The notes under the pieces: generated by a model
What the model was told of the DNA's origin: nothing
Databases searched by the model: none
What the model saw: the letters and a program-made list of their open reading frames with translations, nothing else
Shown: one piece after another, positions 1-4,944 of the stretch
How the letters are laid out: every line of letters begins with the position of its first letter
How positions within the stretch are numbered: position 1 is the stretch's first letter
Translations under genes and position numbers: made by a program
Origin: Actinomycetes bacterium
GTDB taxonomy: Bacteria; Actinomycetota; Acidimicrobiia; Acidimicrobiales; RAAP-2
Direction: 5' to 3'
Assembly: GCA_021777285.1 (NCBI GenBank)
Contig: JAJYDR010000138.1
Location: 1-5,572 of the forward strand
Length of the DNA: 5,572 nucleotides

Positions 1-1365
1 CGCCAGCCAAAGGCACGCGGAAGACTGGTTGGATGGCGTGACGGCTATCTACTCGAATTTCGTGGATGAGGGCCTGCAAGAGTGATTTAACCACGGCTGG
101 TGAGCCTTCGGCGATTGCCTCGTTCACTCGGTCGCGCAGTGAAGCGAGTTCCTCAGGCGACGCACACTTGATGTCGGCCTGATCCATCTCTTCGTTCAGT
201 TCTTCGCGGCGGGCTCGAAGAACGGTGCCGCGCGTGGCGAGTTCCTTCACTCGTTCACCGCACAGTGCCTCGGGCATGGACCCCGACTCGAAGGCTCGCA
301 GGTAGCGATCGACACTGGCGTCGACCTTGGCGAGTTCATTGGTGACGGCTTGTAGTTCGTCGTCGTGGCGCGAATGACCGTCGCGGGCTTGTAACTGTGC
401 TTGGCCAACGGCAGCGCGAAAGAGGTCCGAGTCCTCGTAGGCGGCGAGGAGCGACTCGATGATGGCACTGTCGAGCACGTCGGCGGGTAGGCGGTCGGCG
501 CTACAGGTCTTGGCGCCGTAGCGCTGGCGCGAACCGCAGGTGTAGTAGCGGTAGGTCTCGTTGCGACCGGTCGCGCGCGTGCCCGCGAAGCGCTGGCCGC
601 AGTGCGAGCAGACGACGAGTCCGGTGAGCAGGTAGTCCGAGGCGTTGGTTGCGCGCTTCGCGCTGTCCTCACCGCGTTCGTCGAGGATCACCTGTGCGGC
701 GTCGAAGAGTTCTTCGTCAATGAGGGCCGGATGACTGCCGTCGCACCACCCGTCGCGGTAGCGGACCTAGCCGAGGTAGACCCGACTGCGCAGTACCGTG
801 AGGACGGACTTAAAGGGCCAGGGACGGCCCGAGCGTGTCACCAGCCCCGCCGCGTTGAGCCAGTTGGCGACGGCGTGACTGCCGAGGTGCTGGTTCGCGT
901 AGAGGTCGAAGAGCACGGGCACGAGCGGCGCTTCTAACTCGTCGACTTGAAGTCGACCCTCGCCCTTCACCGCGCGGTAGCCGTAGGGGCTTGGCCGCCG
1001 CACCAGCCGCCGAGGCTCGCCTTGCGGTCCATGCCCGCGATCACCCGGTCGATGATCGTCGCGCGTTCGAATTCGGCGAAGACCCCGAGCATCTGGACCA
1101 TCATGCGCCCCGCCGGTGAGGTGGTGTCGAAGGGTTCGGTCGCCGAGCGAAATCCCACGTTCACCCCGTCGAGGGTCTCCAATATCTCGGCGAGTCCGCG
1201 CACGCTGCGCGAGAGCCGGTCGACGCGATAGACGAGCAGGAGATCGAACTTCCCGGCCTTGGCGGTGCGCAGCGCGTTGCTGAGTCCCGGGCGCTCCAAC
1301 TTCGCTCCCGACATCTGGTCGGTGAAGGTGGATACCAGTTCCCAGTCCTCTTGGCTCGCGACCCT
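1..1365 (-). pseudogene. Large serine recombinase remnant (N-terminally truncated, frameshifted, internal stop; continues past left edge)
   Basis: Decayed site-specific serine recombinase of the phage/ICE integrase type, read right to left. The first piece (1365 to about 992) encodes the back half of the resolvase catalytic domain: TDQMSGAKLERPGL, then the DRLSRSVRGLAEIL stretch with the conserved DRLSR arginines, and the long E-helix FAEFERATIIDR. The frame then shifts by one base near 992-1000, between GGWCGG and SPYGYRAVKG. The second piece carries the recombinase domain (FDLYANQHLGSHAVANWLNAAGL, split here as FDLYANQ and HAVANWLNAAGL) up to RSRVYLG, where an in-frame TAG (767-769) interrupts YLG-VRYRDGW. 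The same frame stays open beyond it to the left edge, encoding a zinc ribbon (CSHC near 610, then a YTCGS...KTC pair) and a coiled-coil-rich C-terminus. The region that should carry the nucleophilic serine (YxRVSxxxQ motif) is absent; a TAG at 1366-1368 closes the frame upstream. Three lesions make an active product very unlikely. Family assignment is confident. Confidence 0.9.
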
Positions 1366-1690
1366 CTACGCGGTGATGTCGTACGACGCAATTGGAGACG
1401 TGTACCAAAACAGTCCGGCACCGGAAAATCCTTGGGGTAGCTGCGCCGCTGATCCCTACTCGGGTGTCGCCACCATAAGCCCGAATGGTGCGACATATGG
1501 AACTCACTCGCAAACCGCCGAAGACTACAATGCCATCGCGTCTTTCTTTGGATTCTCCTTTGGAGGGAGTACGGGTTACACATCTTCCATTGACATCGAG
1601 TGGCATGACAACGGTACAGTCGCTACGTATGTTTGTGGCAATAACAACGTCGCCAATTTGGCGTCAATCCTTTACAACAATCCCAGCTGA
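1363..1690 (+). pseudogene. 3' fragment of an unrecognised gene, fused to antisense recombinase sequence
   Basis: The reading frame ending at 1690 is open back to 1259, but everything before about 1363 is the antisense of the serine recombinase, so the genuine part is only the last ~108 codons. That part is polar and rich in Gly, Ser, Asn and aromatic residues (GATYGTHSQTAEDYN, YTSSIDIEWHDNGT, YVCGNNN), with two cysteines, and resembles the body of an exported beta-rich protein. No family is recognised. An ATG at 1376 could start a 104-residue product but has no ribosome site and no signal peptide, so I read it as the 3' remnant of a gene whose 5' half, perhaps with its signal sequence, was lost at the junction near 1365. 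It ends 23 bp before the next gene, on the same strand, suggesting an original operon. Boundaries at the 5' side are approximate. Confidence 0.55.
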
Positions 1691-1713
1691 GTTGATGCGC
1701 GACTGGTGAAGTA

Positions 1714-2367
1714 ATGGCAATGACTCGGCGTTCACGAAAACTTGGTATGGCATTGCTTGCGGTTCTAGTGAGTGCCACGGCAATCGCCGTGGCCTTCACT
1801 GCCACATCGAGCCCCTCGCTGAACTTCAATGTCGCGGGCGTGTACTACGGTGGCGTGTTGACCAATCCAGGCGATGTCGCTGACTTCTCGGTCGTCTTGG
1901 CGAGCTCGTCGTCGAAGAGTATTACTCTTCTTGGTTTGTCATTGGTGCCTCTGCCAGGTTTCGCGACACCGAAGCTGGTACATGTTGCTTTACTGGGGCG
2001 CAGTCGGAACCACCCCGCCGGTACGACCGGATGGCCCCCGCGCACGAACATTGGAAATGACGTCTATCCAACGCGATCGGCGACTGGAACACGCATCGTG
2101 ATCGGCCCCGGACGCCTCCCGATACTCGTGTACGGTGTCACCGGATCGAGACCGGGGCGCCTATACGGCGCTGCTGGCGTCATTCTGCGTTTCCGCGTTG
2201 ACGGAGTGATAGAAACCGCGGAAGCGTTTGCTGGCGGGTTCGATTGTGTTCAAGAGTTTTCAAGAGTTGCTACACGTGAACAACTACGGTGGTGCGATCG
2301 ACTCTTCGCGCGTGCGGATTCAGCGCAATGGAGGTTACCCGCCACCAAGCTAATTTCGGGACGTTAG
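1714..2367 (+). CDS. Small exported or membrane-anchored protein of unknown function
   Basis: A 217-residue protein with a classical N-terminal export signal: basic MAMTRRSRK, a hydrophobic stretch at about residues 11-29 (GMALLAVLVSATAIAVAFTA), then a small-residue Ser/Thr segment where cleavage could occur. If uncleaved it would act as a membrane anchor. The rest is rich in Val, Gly and Pro with alternating hydrophobics (LGLSLVPLPGF, RIVIGPGRLPILVYGVTG, GVILRFRVDG), suggesting an extracellular beta-sandwich-like domain. The last ~45 residues are more charged and contain two cysteines (FDCVQ, RWCDR), perhaps a disulfide. ATG 1714 is drawn as the start; ATG 1720 is equally possible and lies at a better distance from the GGTGAA at 1705-1710. 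It follows the fragment ending at 1690 by 23 bp and probably shared a transcript with it. No function can be assigned. Confidence 0.7.
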   Translation: MAMTRRSRKLGMALLAVLVSATAIAVAFTATSSPSLNFNVAGVYYGGVLTNPGDVADFSVVLASSSSKSITLLGLSLVPLPGFATPKLVHVALLGRSRNHPAGTTGWPPRTNIGNDVYPTRSATGTRIVIGPGRLPILVYGVTGSRPGRLYGAAGVILRFRVDGVIETAEAFAGGFDCVQEFSRVATREQLRWCDRLFARADSAQWRLPATKLISGR

Positions 2368-2784
2368 AAACCCGGAAAGACGATTTGCGCGTTCGAGTAA
2401 GTCGTCCCGCTCGTTCGCGGAATCCCTGCAATTACCGGAAAGCAAGGAAGTACACCGACTAAATCGGATCTCGATACATAGATAGTCCGTATGTTCGGTT
2501 CGTTCGTCCACCTTCACACTCACTCCTCGCACAGCGTCCGTGATGTAGGGCGACGCATTCGATGACCAGCAACTCCCGCTGAAGCGCCACTGACCGTGAT
2601 GATGAGTTAGTGCACCGTTGGTGGGTGCGTAGCCGTCTTTCCTGAGGGCCGAGGAGTCAGGACAATCAAGACGCGACGTCGAGGGACCGGAACCGTTTCC
2701 GCACGTCATCACAGTTCGAATACGAGTGCCTACGGCCCACTCCGAAGCGAAATATGAACCGGATCAGATGTCTCAGACCGCTGG
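2368..2784. other. Intergenic stretch with no supported gene
   Basis: No reading frame here has a convincing start, ribosome site or recognisable domain on either strand. The minus-strand frame 2712-2350 has a biased, low-complexity composition over most of its length, though its last residues (NERDDLLERANRL) look helix-forming and could be the tail of a lost gene. An imperfect stem (TTTCGGG 2354-2360 with CCCGGAAA 2371-2378) surrounds the upstream stop codon but has no T-run, so it is not called a terminator. The right end carries the hicB promoter. Confidence 0.5.
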
Positions 2785-2797
2785 TACGATTTTCTTC
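2782..2797 (+). promoter_or_regulatory. Extended -10 promoter of hicB, probably leaderless
   Basis: TACGAT (2785-2790) matches the actinobacterial TANNNT -10 box and is preceded by TGG (2782-2784), an extended -10. Seven bases separate it from the hicB ATG at 2798, so transcription would begin at or next to the start codon. There is no Shine-Dalgarno sequence before the ATG, which agrees with leaderless translation. No good -35 is seen. Inference from sequence only. Confidence 0.45.
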
Positions 2798-2998
2798 ATG
2801 AAGTTCACTGTCGCTATAACCCACGAAGCACATTGGTATGTCGCCAGGTGCCTTGACGTCGACGTCGTCAGTCAAGGCGAGACTGCCGATGAGGCTCTCG
2901 CGAATCTTGAAGAAGCGCTGGGCTTGTACTTCGAAGGTGAGGACCTCCCTGAATCGGTGGAGCCACCGATCATCACCACCGTATTGATTCCTGCGTGA
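2798..2998 (+). CDS. hicB: HicB-family antitoxin (short, single-domain form)
   Basis: Antitoxin partner of the HicA mRNA interferase. The 66 residues form the partial RNase H-like HicB fold: a first strand MKFTVAI, then HWYVARCLDVDVVSQGET, matching the family pattern of an aromatic, YVA, a short acidic loop and SQGET, followed by the helix ADEALANLEEALGLYFEG. Known HicB proteins sequester HicA by binding its active face. Many HicBs are about twice this length and carry a C-terminal ribbon-helix-helix or HTH DNA-binding domain. None is present here, so self-repression by HicB alone is not supported. ATG 2798 is chosen because the first conserved strand begins there; the frame is open 24 codons upstream (to 2726) but that part is unlike HicB and contains the promoter. 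Its TGA overlaps the GTG of hicA by 4 nt, implying translational coupling. Confidence 0.88.
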   Translation: MKFTVAITHEAHWYVARCLDVDVVSQGETADEALANLEEALGLYFEGEDLPESVEPPIITTVLIPA

Positions 2999-3207
2999 GT
3001 CCCGCGCTGCCGGTTGTGTCTGGCCAAGAGACTGTCACCGCGCTTGAGAAGATTGGCTTCACACAAGTTGGTCAGAAGGGTAGTCACGTGAAGCTTTGGG
3101 ATCAAGGAGGCAGAACCGTGATTGTTCCGATTCACTGGGAACTCGCCCGAGGAACGCTATCGGCGATTATTCGACAGCCCGGCATTACAGTTGAGCGAAT
3201 TCATTGA
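2995..3207 (+). CDS. hicA: HicA-family mRNA interferase toxin
   Basis: Small toxin (70 residues) of the HicA type, with a double-stranded RNA-binding-like fold that cleaves mRNA and tmRNA in characterised members. The protein shows the usual order: helix with SGQETVTALEKIGF, then QVGQKGSHVKLW in which GSH (residues 29-31) carries the conserved catalytic histidine, then TVIVPIHWELARGTLSAIIRQPGI (split: TVIVPIHWE and GTLSAIIRQPGI), the strand-helix hallmark of the family. Length is normal for HicA and no lesion is seen, so the toxin should be active. Start is GTG 2995, overlapping the hicB stop by 4 nt (GTGA); no separate ribosome site is needed if translation is coupled. The antitoxin-first order is the reverse of the hicA-hicB layout in Escherichia coli but occurs elsewhere. 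Confidence in the family is high; target and trigger are unknown. Confidence 0.88.
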   Translation: MSPALPVVSGQETVTALEKIGFTQVGQKGSHVKLWDQGGRTVIVPIHWELARGTLSAIIRQPGITVERIH

Positions 3208-3362
3208 TTTGCTGTAGGCGAGAACTGCGCGTCACGGTTACTTGGCTTTCAAGCGTGTGCGGTGAATGAGCGGTTCTTAGGGTGTGACTCAAGGTCCACT
3301 GGAGATTCACGATGTGCAAGGACACATCACCGTGAGCAATCAATGTCGATGACGTCTGAATG
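3208..3362. other. Spacer between convergent TA operons, with imperfect hairpin
   Basis: This 155-bp spacer separates the 3' ends of hicA (plus) and hepT (minus). It holds a stem GATGTG (3311-3316) / CACATC (3323-3328) around a 6-nt loop, extendable with TCACG/CGTGA across a small bulge. No T-run follows on either strand, so it is not a standard intrinsic terminator, although a structure that stops convergent transcription would be expected here. No gene is supported. Confidence 0.35.
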
Positions 3363-3761
3363 CTAACGCCCAAGTCCTGGGTCGATGTCCTTCGAGGGGT
3401 TTTGAAAATTGCGGTTGGGTTGCCTGGAGCGTTCAAGCCGCGCTTCAAGTTGAAGGACAGCCGCTTCAAGTGGAGGAATATCCTCCGCAATGGTCGCTTC
3501 GATGATTGCTCGCGATGTGTCGAAGTAGTGGTGTGTAAGCCAGTCTCGCATACCGGCTGCGTCAGACCACCTGACATTAGGTTCGCTCGCGACGAGCTGG
3601 GGATCTAGCAATTTGACAGCCTCGCCAATTTCAATCAGACGTAGCCGAACGGCGTCGAAAATAAGGCCGTCGGAGAGATCGCCACGAGTGAGGTGACTCC
3701 TGATTGCGGTGATTGCGTCAACAATGTCTGCGAGGCGCTCTTCGTCGTGTCGCGAACTCAT
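3363..3761 (-). CDS. hepT: HepT-like HEPN RNase toxin (DUF86)
   Basis: Toxin of the MntA-HepT type TA family. The all-helical HEPN fold is visible: RLADIVDAITAIRSHL at the N-terminus, then LIFDAVRLRLIEIGEAVKLL, which is the typical HepT second helix, then the catalytic motif RX4-6HXY as R72-DWLT-H77-H-Y79. Characterised HepT proteins are RNases using this Arg and His, and the motif tyrosine is the residue that MntA-type partners AMPylate to silence the toxin; all three residues are intact here. The 132 residues are somewhat longer than many family members: a polar tail (RQPNRNFQNPSKDIDPGLGR) follows the last predicted helix and may be non-essential or the result of drift. The ATG lies inside the mntA stop (ATGA, 3758-3761), so it is translated from the mntA message and toxin synthesis depends on prior antitoxin translation. 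Confidence 0.9.
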   Translation of the reverse strand: MSSRHDEERLADIVDAITAIRSHLTRGDLSDGLIFDAVRLRLIEIGEAVKLLDPQLVASEPNVRWSDAAGMRDWLTHHYFDTSRAIIEATIAEDIPPLEAAVLQLEARLERSRQPNRNFQNPSKDIDPGLGR

Positions 3762-4288
3762 AGTGGGATGGCCTCGCGTTCGACCACTTCTCGGACCCGA
3801 GGTCGGAGGCTGTCAGAAGGAGCAACGTCGACAGAAACTCTGAGTATCTCCGAGAGTTCTCTGCGTAGTGCCTCCAACGAAAACAATCCTGTTCGACGAT
3901 CCAAATCGACCACCAAATCGATGTCGCTCGCTGTCTGGTCTTCACCTCGTGCGACGCTGCCAAAGATGCGGACGTTGCTCGCACCATGGCGCACCGCACA
4001 GGCGAGTACGGAGCGCCGTCGTTGGCGGAGCCGACGACCGAGAGGGGTGTCAGGGATTCCGCTCGGGTATTCACCTGAGCGCTCCAAGTCAAGGACGAGG
4101 CGGTGTCCCGTTGCGCGTATGAGACGTTCGAGTGTGGTGACCGATGGCTCCCTGTGGCCAGACTCATATGCACTGATGACGCTCTGCGCAACGCCCGCAC
4201 GACGCGCAACTTCGGTTTGCGACAGCTGGGCGCTGACACGTGCTTGCTTCAGGATTTTTCCGACTGTGTCATCTTCGGGCTTCGTCAT
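3758..4288 (-). CDS. mntA: XRE helix-turn-helix fused to minimal nucleotidyltransferase, MntA-type antitoxin
   Basis: Antitoxin and probable autorepressor of the HepT toxin. Residues ~8-66 are an XRE/Cro-type helix-turn-helix (VGKILKQARVSAQLSQTEVA, AGVAQSVISAYESGHREPS, TLERLIRATGHRL). After a short linker, residues ~85-176 are a minimal nucleotidyltransferase: the GSX10DXD motif is G110-S111-(VARGEDQTAS)-D122-I-D124, and a third carboxylate is likely D154 in VSVDVAP. The catalytic residues are all present. Characterised MntA enzymes transfer AMP from ATP to the motif tyrosine of HepT, blocking the RNase; stand-alone MntA is about the size of the C-terminal half here, so this is a fusion that adds a DNA-binding module. 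It is first in the operon, overlapping hepT by 4 nt. ATG 4288 is chosen because a -10-like TAAGGT lies six bases upstream and no ribosome site is visible. The assignment by motif and partner is strong; AMPylation in this pair is inferred. Confidence 0.88.
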   Translation of the reverse strand: MTKPEDDTVGKILKQARVSAQLSQTEVARRAGVAQSVISAYESGHREPSVTTLERLIRATGHRLVLDLERSGEYPSGIPDTPLGRRLRQRRRSVLACAVRHGASNVRIFGSVARGEDQTASDIDLVVDLDRRTGLFSLEALRRELSEILRVSVDVAPSDSLRPRVREVVEREAIPL

Positions 4289-4312
4289 GTGACAACCTTA
4301 GTACGTATTGTC
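4289..4312 (-). promoter_or_regulatory. mntA-hepT promoter with overlapping inverted repeat (candidate operator)
   Basis: Reading the minus strand, TAAGGT (4300-4295) fits a TANNNT -10 box and ends six bases before the ATG at 4288, so the message would be leaderless. An inverted repeat, GACAA (4291-4295) and TTGTC (4308-4312), flanks the box with a 12-bp centre that includes the palindrome TACGTA. A repressor bound here would cover the -10; the XRE domain of MntA is the obvious candidate. The 5-bp arms are short, so chance is possible. Confidence 0.4.
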
Positions 4313-4330
4313 TATGAGCAGGAACTTAAG

Positions 4331-4588
4331 ATGAGGGGCGCACCGGTTCTGCGTCCCTCAAGGTCCACCAGATGTAGCAAGGAAAGTCTTCGCCGTCCTG
4401 CGGCCGCGGCCCTCGTACTCGGAATCCATCGGAGTATCGCGTCGGAGTTGTTTCGGCGGGGTGAGTTTCCGGTGCCGGTGCTTCAGACTGGCCACCGTTG
4501 TCGCGTGACGAAGATCCACTTAGAGAGGTTCTTGCTCACTGGCACCGTGGAGGTAAACGCTTCGAACGGAGGTACGAGCGAATCTTAG
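4331..4588 (+). CDS. Excisionase-like / MerR-type winged-helix DNA-binding protein
   Basis: An 85-residue protein with the helix_turn_helix_17 (excisionase/AlpA-like) pattern: a helix PAAAALVLGIHRSIASELFRR (shown in part: ALVLGIHRSIASELFRR) at about residues 23-43, the turn GEFPVPVLQTG, then the wing strand HRCRVTKIHLERFLL ending near residue 69. The GEFPVPVL...G...V....LERFL signature is common in small actinobacterial Xis-like proteins, which bind and bend DNA at attachment sites or act as regulators. ATG 4331 is chosen because AGGA (4320-4323) lies seven bases upstream; the frame is open back to 4103, but that part is antisense to mntA. The first ~20 residues are basic and unlike the usual LTVEEAA start, so the N-terminus may have drifted. 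It is divergent from mntA (42 bp between starts). With the recombinase dead, its role as a recombination directionality factor is doubtful. Confidence 0.65.
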   Translation: MRGAPVLRPSRSTRCSKESLRRPAAAALVLGIHRSIASELFRRGEFPVPVLQTGHRCRVTKIHLERFLLTGTVEVNASNGGTSES

Positions 4589-4624
4589 ATTTCGGCGCCG
4601 CATGAGGACTAATGAGTCACCCTT

Positions 4625-4640
4625 GTGGGGAATCAGCCAC
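4625..4640. repeat. Operator-like inverted repeat, copy 1 (degenerate)
   Basis: GTGGGGAATCAGCCAC keeps the outer GTGG/CCAC arms of the downstream palindromes and starts exactly 26 bp before copy 2. It matches copy 3 at 10 of 16 positions, mostly in the arms. Probably the weakest binding site of the array. Confidence 0.45.
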
Positions 4641-4650
4641 ATCAAGTTAG

Positions 4651-4666
4651 GTGGGAATATCTCCAC
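4651..4666. repeat. Operator-like inverted repeat, copy 2
   Basis: GTGGGAATATCTCCAC is a near-perfect palindrome that matches copy 3 at 14 of 16 positions. It starts 26 bp after copy 1 and 26 bp before copy 3, and lies in the -35 region of the putative hipB promoter. Confidence 0.7.
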
Positions 4667-4670
4667 TTGG

Positions 4671-4676
4671 TGTAAT
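4671..4676 (+). promoter_or_regulatory. Candidate -10 of the hipB promoter
   Basis: TGTAAT matches the TATAAT consensus at five of six positions and lies in the spacer between operator copies 2 and 3. Transcription would start around 4683, inside copy 3, giving a short leader before the hipB ribosome site. No strong -35 is seen; TTAGGT (4647-4652) is at an 18-bp spacing but matches poorly. Repressor on copies 2 and 3 would block this promoter. Confidence 0.35.
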
Positions 4677-4692
4677 GTGGGAATATTCCCAC
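4677..4692. repeat. Operator-like perfect palindrome, copy 3
   Basis: GTGGGAATATTCCCAC is a perfect 16-bp inverted repeat ending 15 bp before the hipB start codon. Its position and its two phased relatives upstream make it the probable primary operator for the downstream XRE-family repressor, by analogy with the multiple operators in front of the Escherichia coli hipBA operon (different sequence). Confidence 0.75.
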
Positions 4693-4707
4693 AGAGAGGG
4701 GTGCGCC

Positions 4708-4944
4708 ATGCCTACGTTGACCGCGCGCAAGCTGCAGGATGTTGCCGCCGTAATCAGAGCTGCCCGCGAGGACGCGGGTCTGCGTCAGGTGGAACTCGCC
4801 GATCGACTCGCCTTCTCTCGTGACTACATGATCGACCTCGAGTCCGGGAAGGGGAGCGTCTACACGACGCGTCTCTTCAGGGCGCTTCACGAGTTGGAAA
4901 TCACCATGACCCTGACGTACGAGGATCACGATACCGAGTCTTGA
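4708..4944 (+). CDS. hipB: HipB-like XRE antitoxin/repressor
   Basis: A 78-residue single-domain XRE/Cro helix-turn-helix protein. The five-helix domain covers about residues 10-68: LQDVAAVIRAAREDAGLRQ, then VELADRLAFSRDYMIDLESG as the turn and recognition helix, then TTRLFRALHELEITMTLTY. The ending in a short strand (ITMTLTY) followed by an acidic tail is typical of HipB proteins that dimerise through C-terminal strands. Known HipBs bind palindromic operators as dimers, repress their own operon and neutralise the HipA kinase. ATG 4708 has a strong ribosome site (GAGAGGGG, about 4694-4701). The frame is open to 4651, but the extra residues would come from the operator palindromes. The gene looks intact, and its presumed operators lie directly upstream. 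Its partner hipA is broken, so it may persist as an orphan repressor. Confidence 0.85.
   Translation: MPTLTARKLQDVAAVIRAAREDAGLRQVELADRLAFSRDYMIDLESGKGSVYTTRLFRALHELEITMTLTYEDHDTES

Noticed and set aside
247..672. 141-codon minus-strand frame
   Set aside because: Thr/Pro/Arg-rich shadow of the recombinase; the neighbouring minus frame encodes the zinc ribbon and coiled-coil region.
602..1231. Plus-strand frames opposite the recombinase
   Set aside because: They are antisense to clearly recognisable recombinase coding sequence and have no domain of their own.
1369..1606. Minus-strand extension upstream of the recombinase fragment
   Set aside because: In-frame TAG at 1366-1368 closes the catalytic-domain frame, and the other minus frames here show no YxRVSxxxQ motif.
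2350..2712. 120-codon minus-strand frame in the gap before hicB
   Set aside because: Irregular composition, no ribosome site and no recognisable domain; only its last residues look protein-like.
2715..2721. TTCGAAT resembling a tRNA T-loop
   Set aside because: The flanking five bases do not pair and no acceptor or anticodon stem can be built around it.
2726..2797. Longer N-terminus for hicB
   Set aside because: These codons are unlike HicB and overlap the extended -10 promoter.
3305..3335. Hairpin between hicA and hepT as a terminator
   Set aside because: The stem is reasonable but lacks a T-run on either strand.
3693..4292. 199-codon plus-strand frame
   Set aside because: Ser/Arg/Thr-rich antisense shadow of mntA and the 5' end of hepT.
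4103..4330. Upstream start for the excisionase-like gene
   Set aside because: This part is antisense to mntA; ATG 4331 has a ribosome site and begins just before the domain.
4651..4707. Upstream GTG start for hipB
   Set aside because: The extra codons would be made from the operator palindromes; ATG 4708 has a strong ribosome site.
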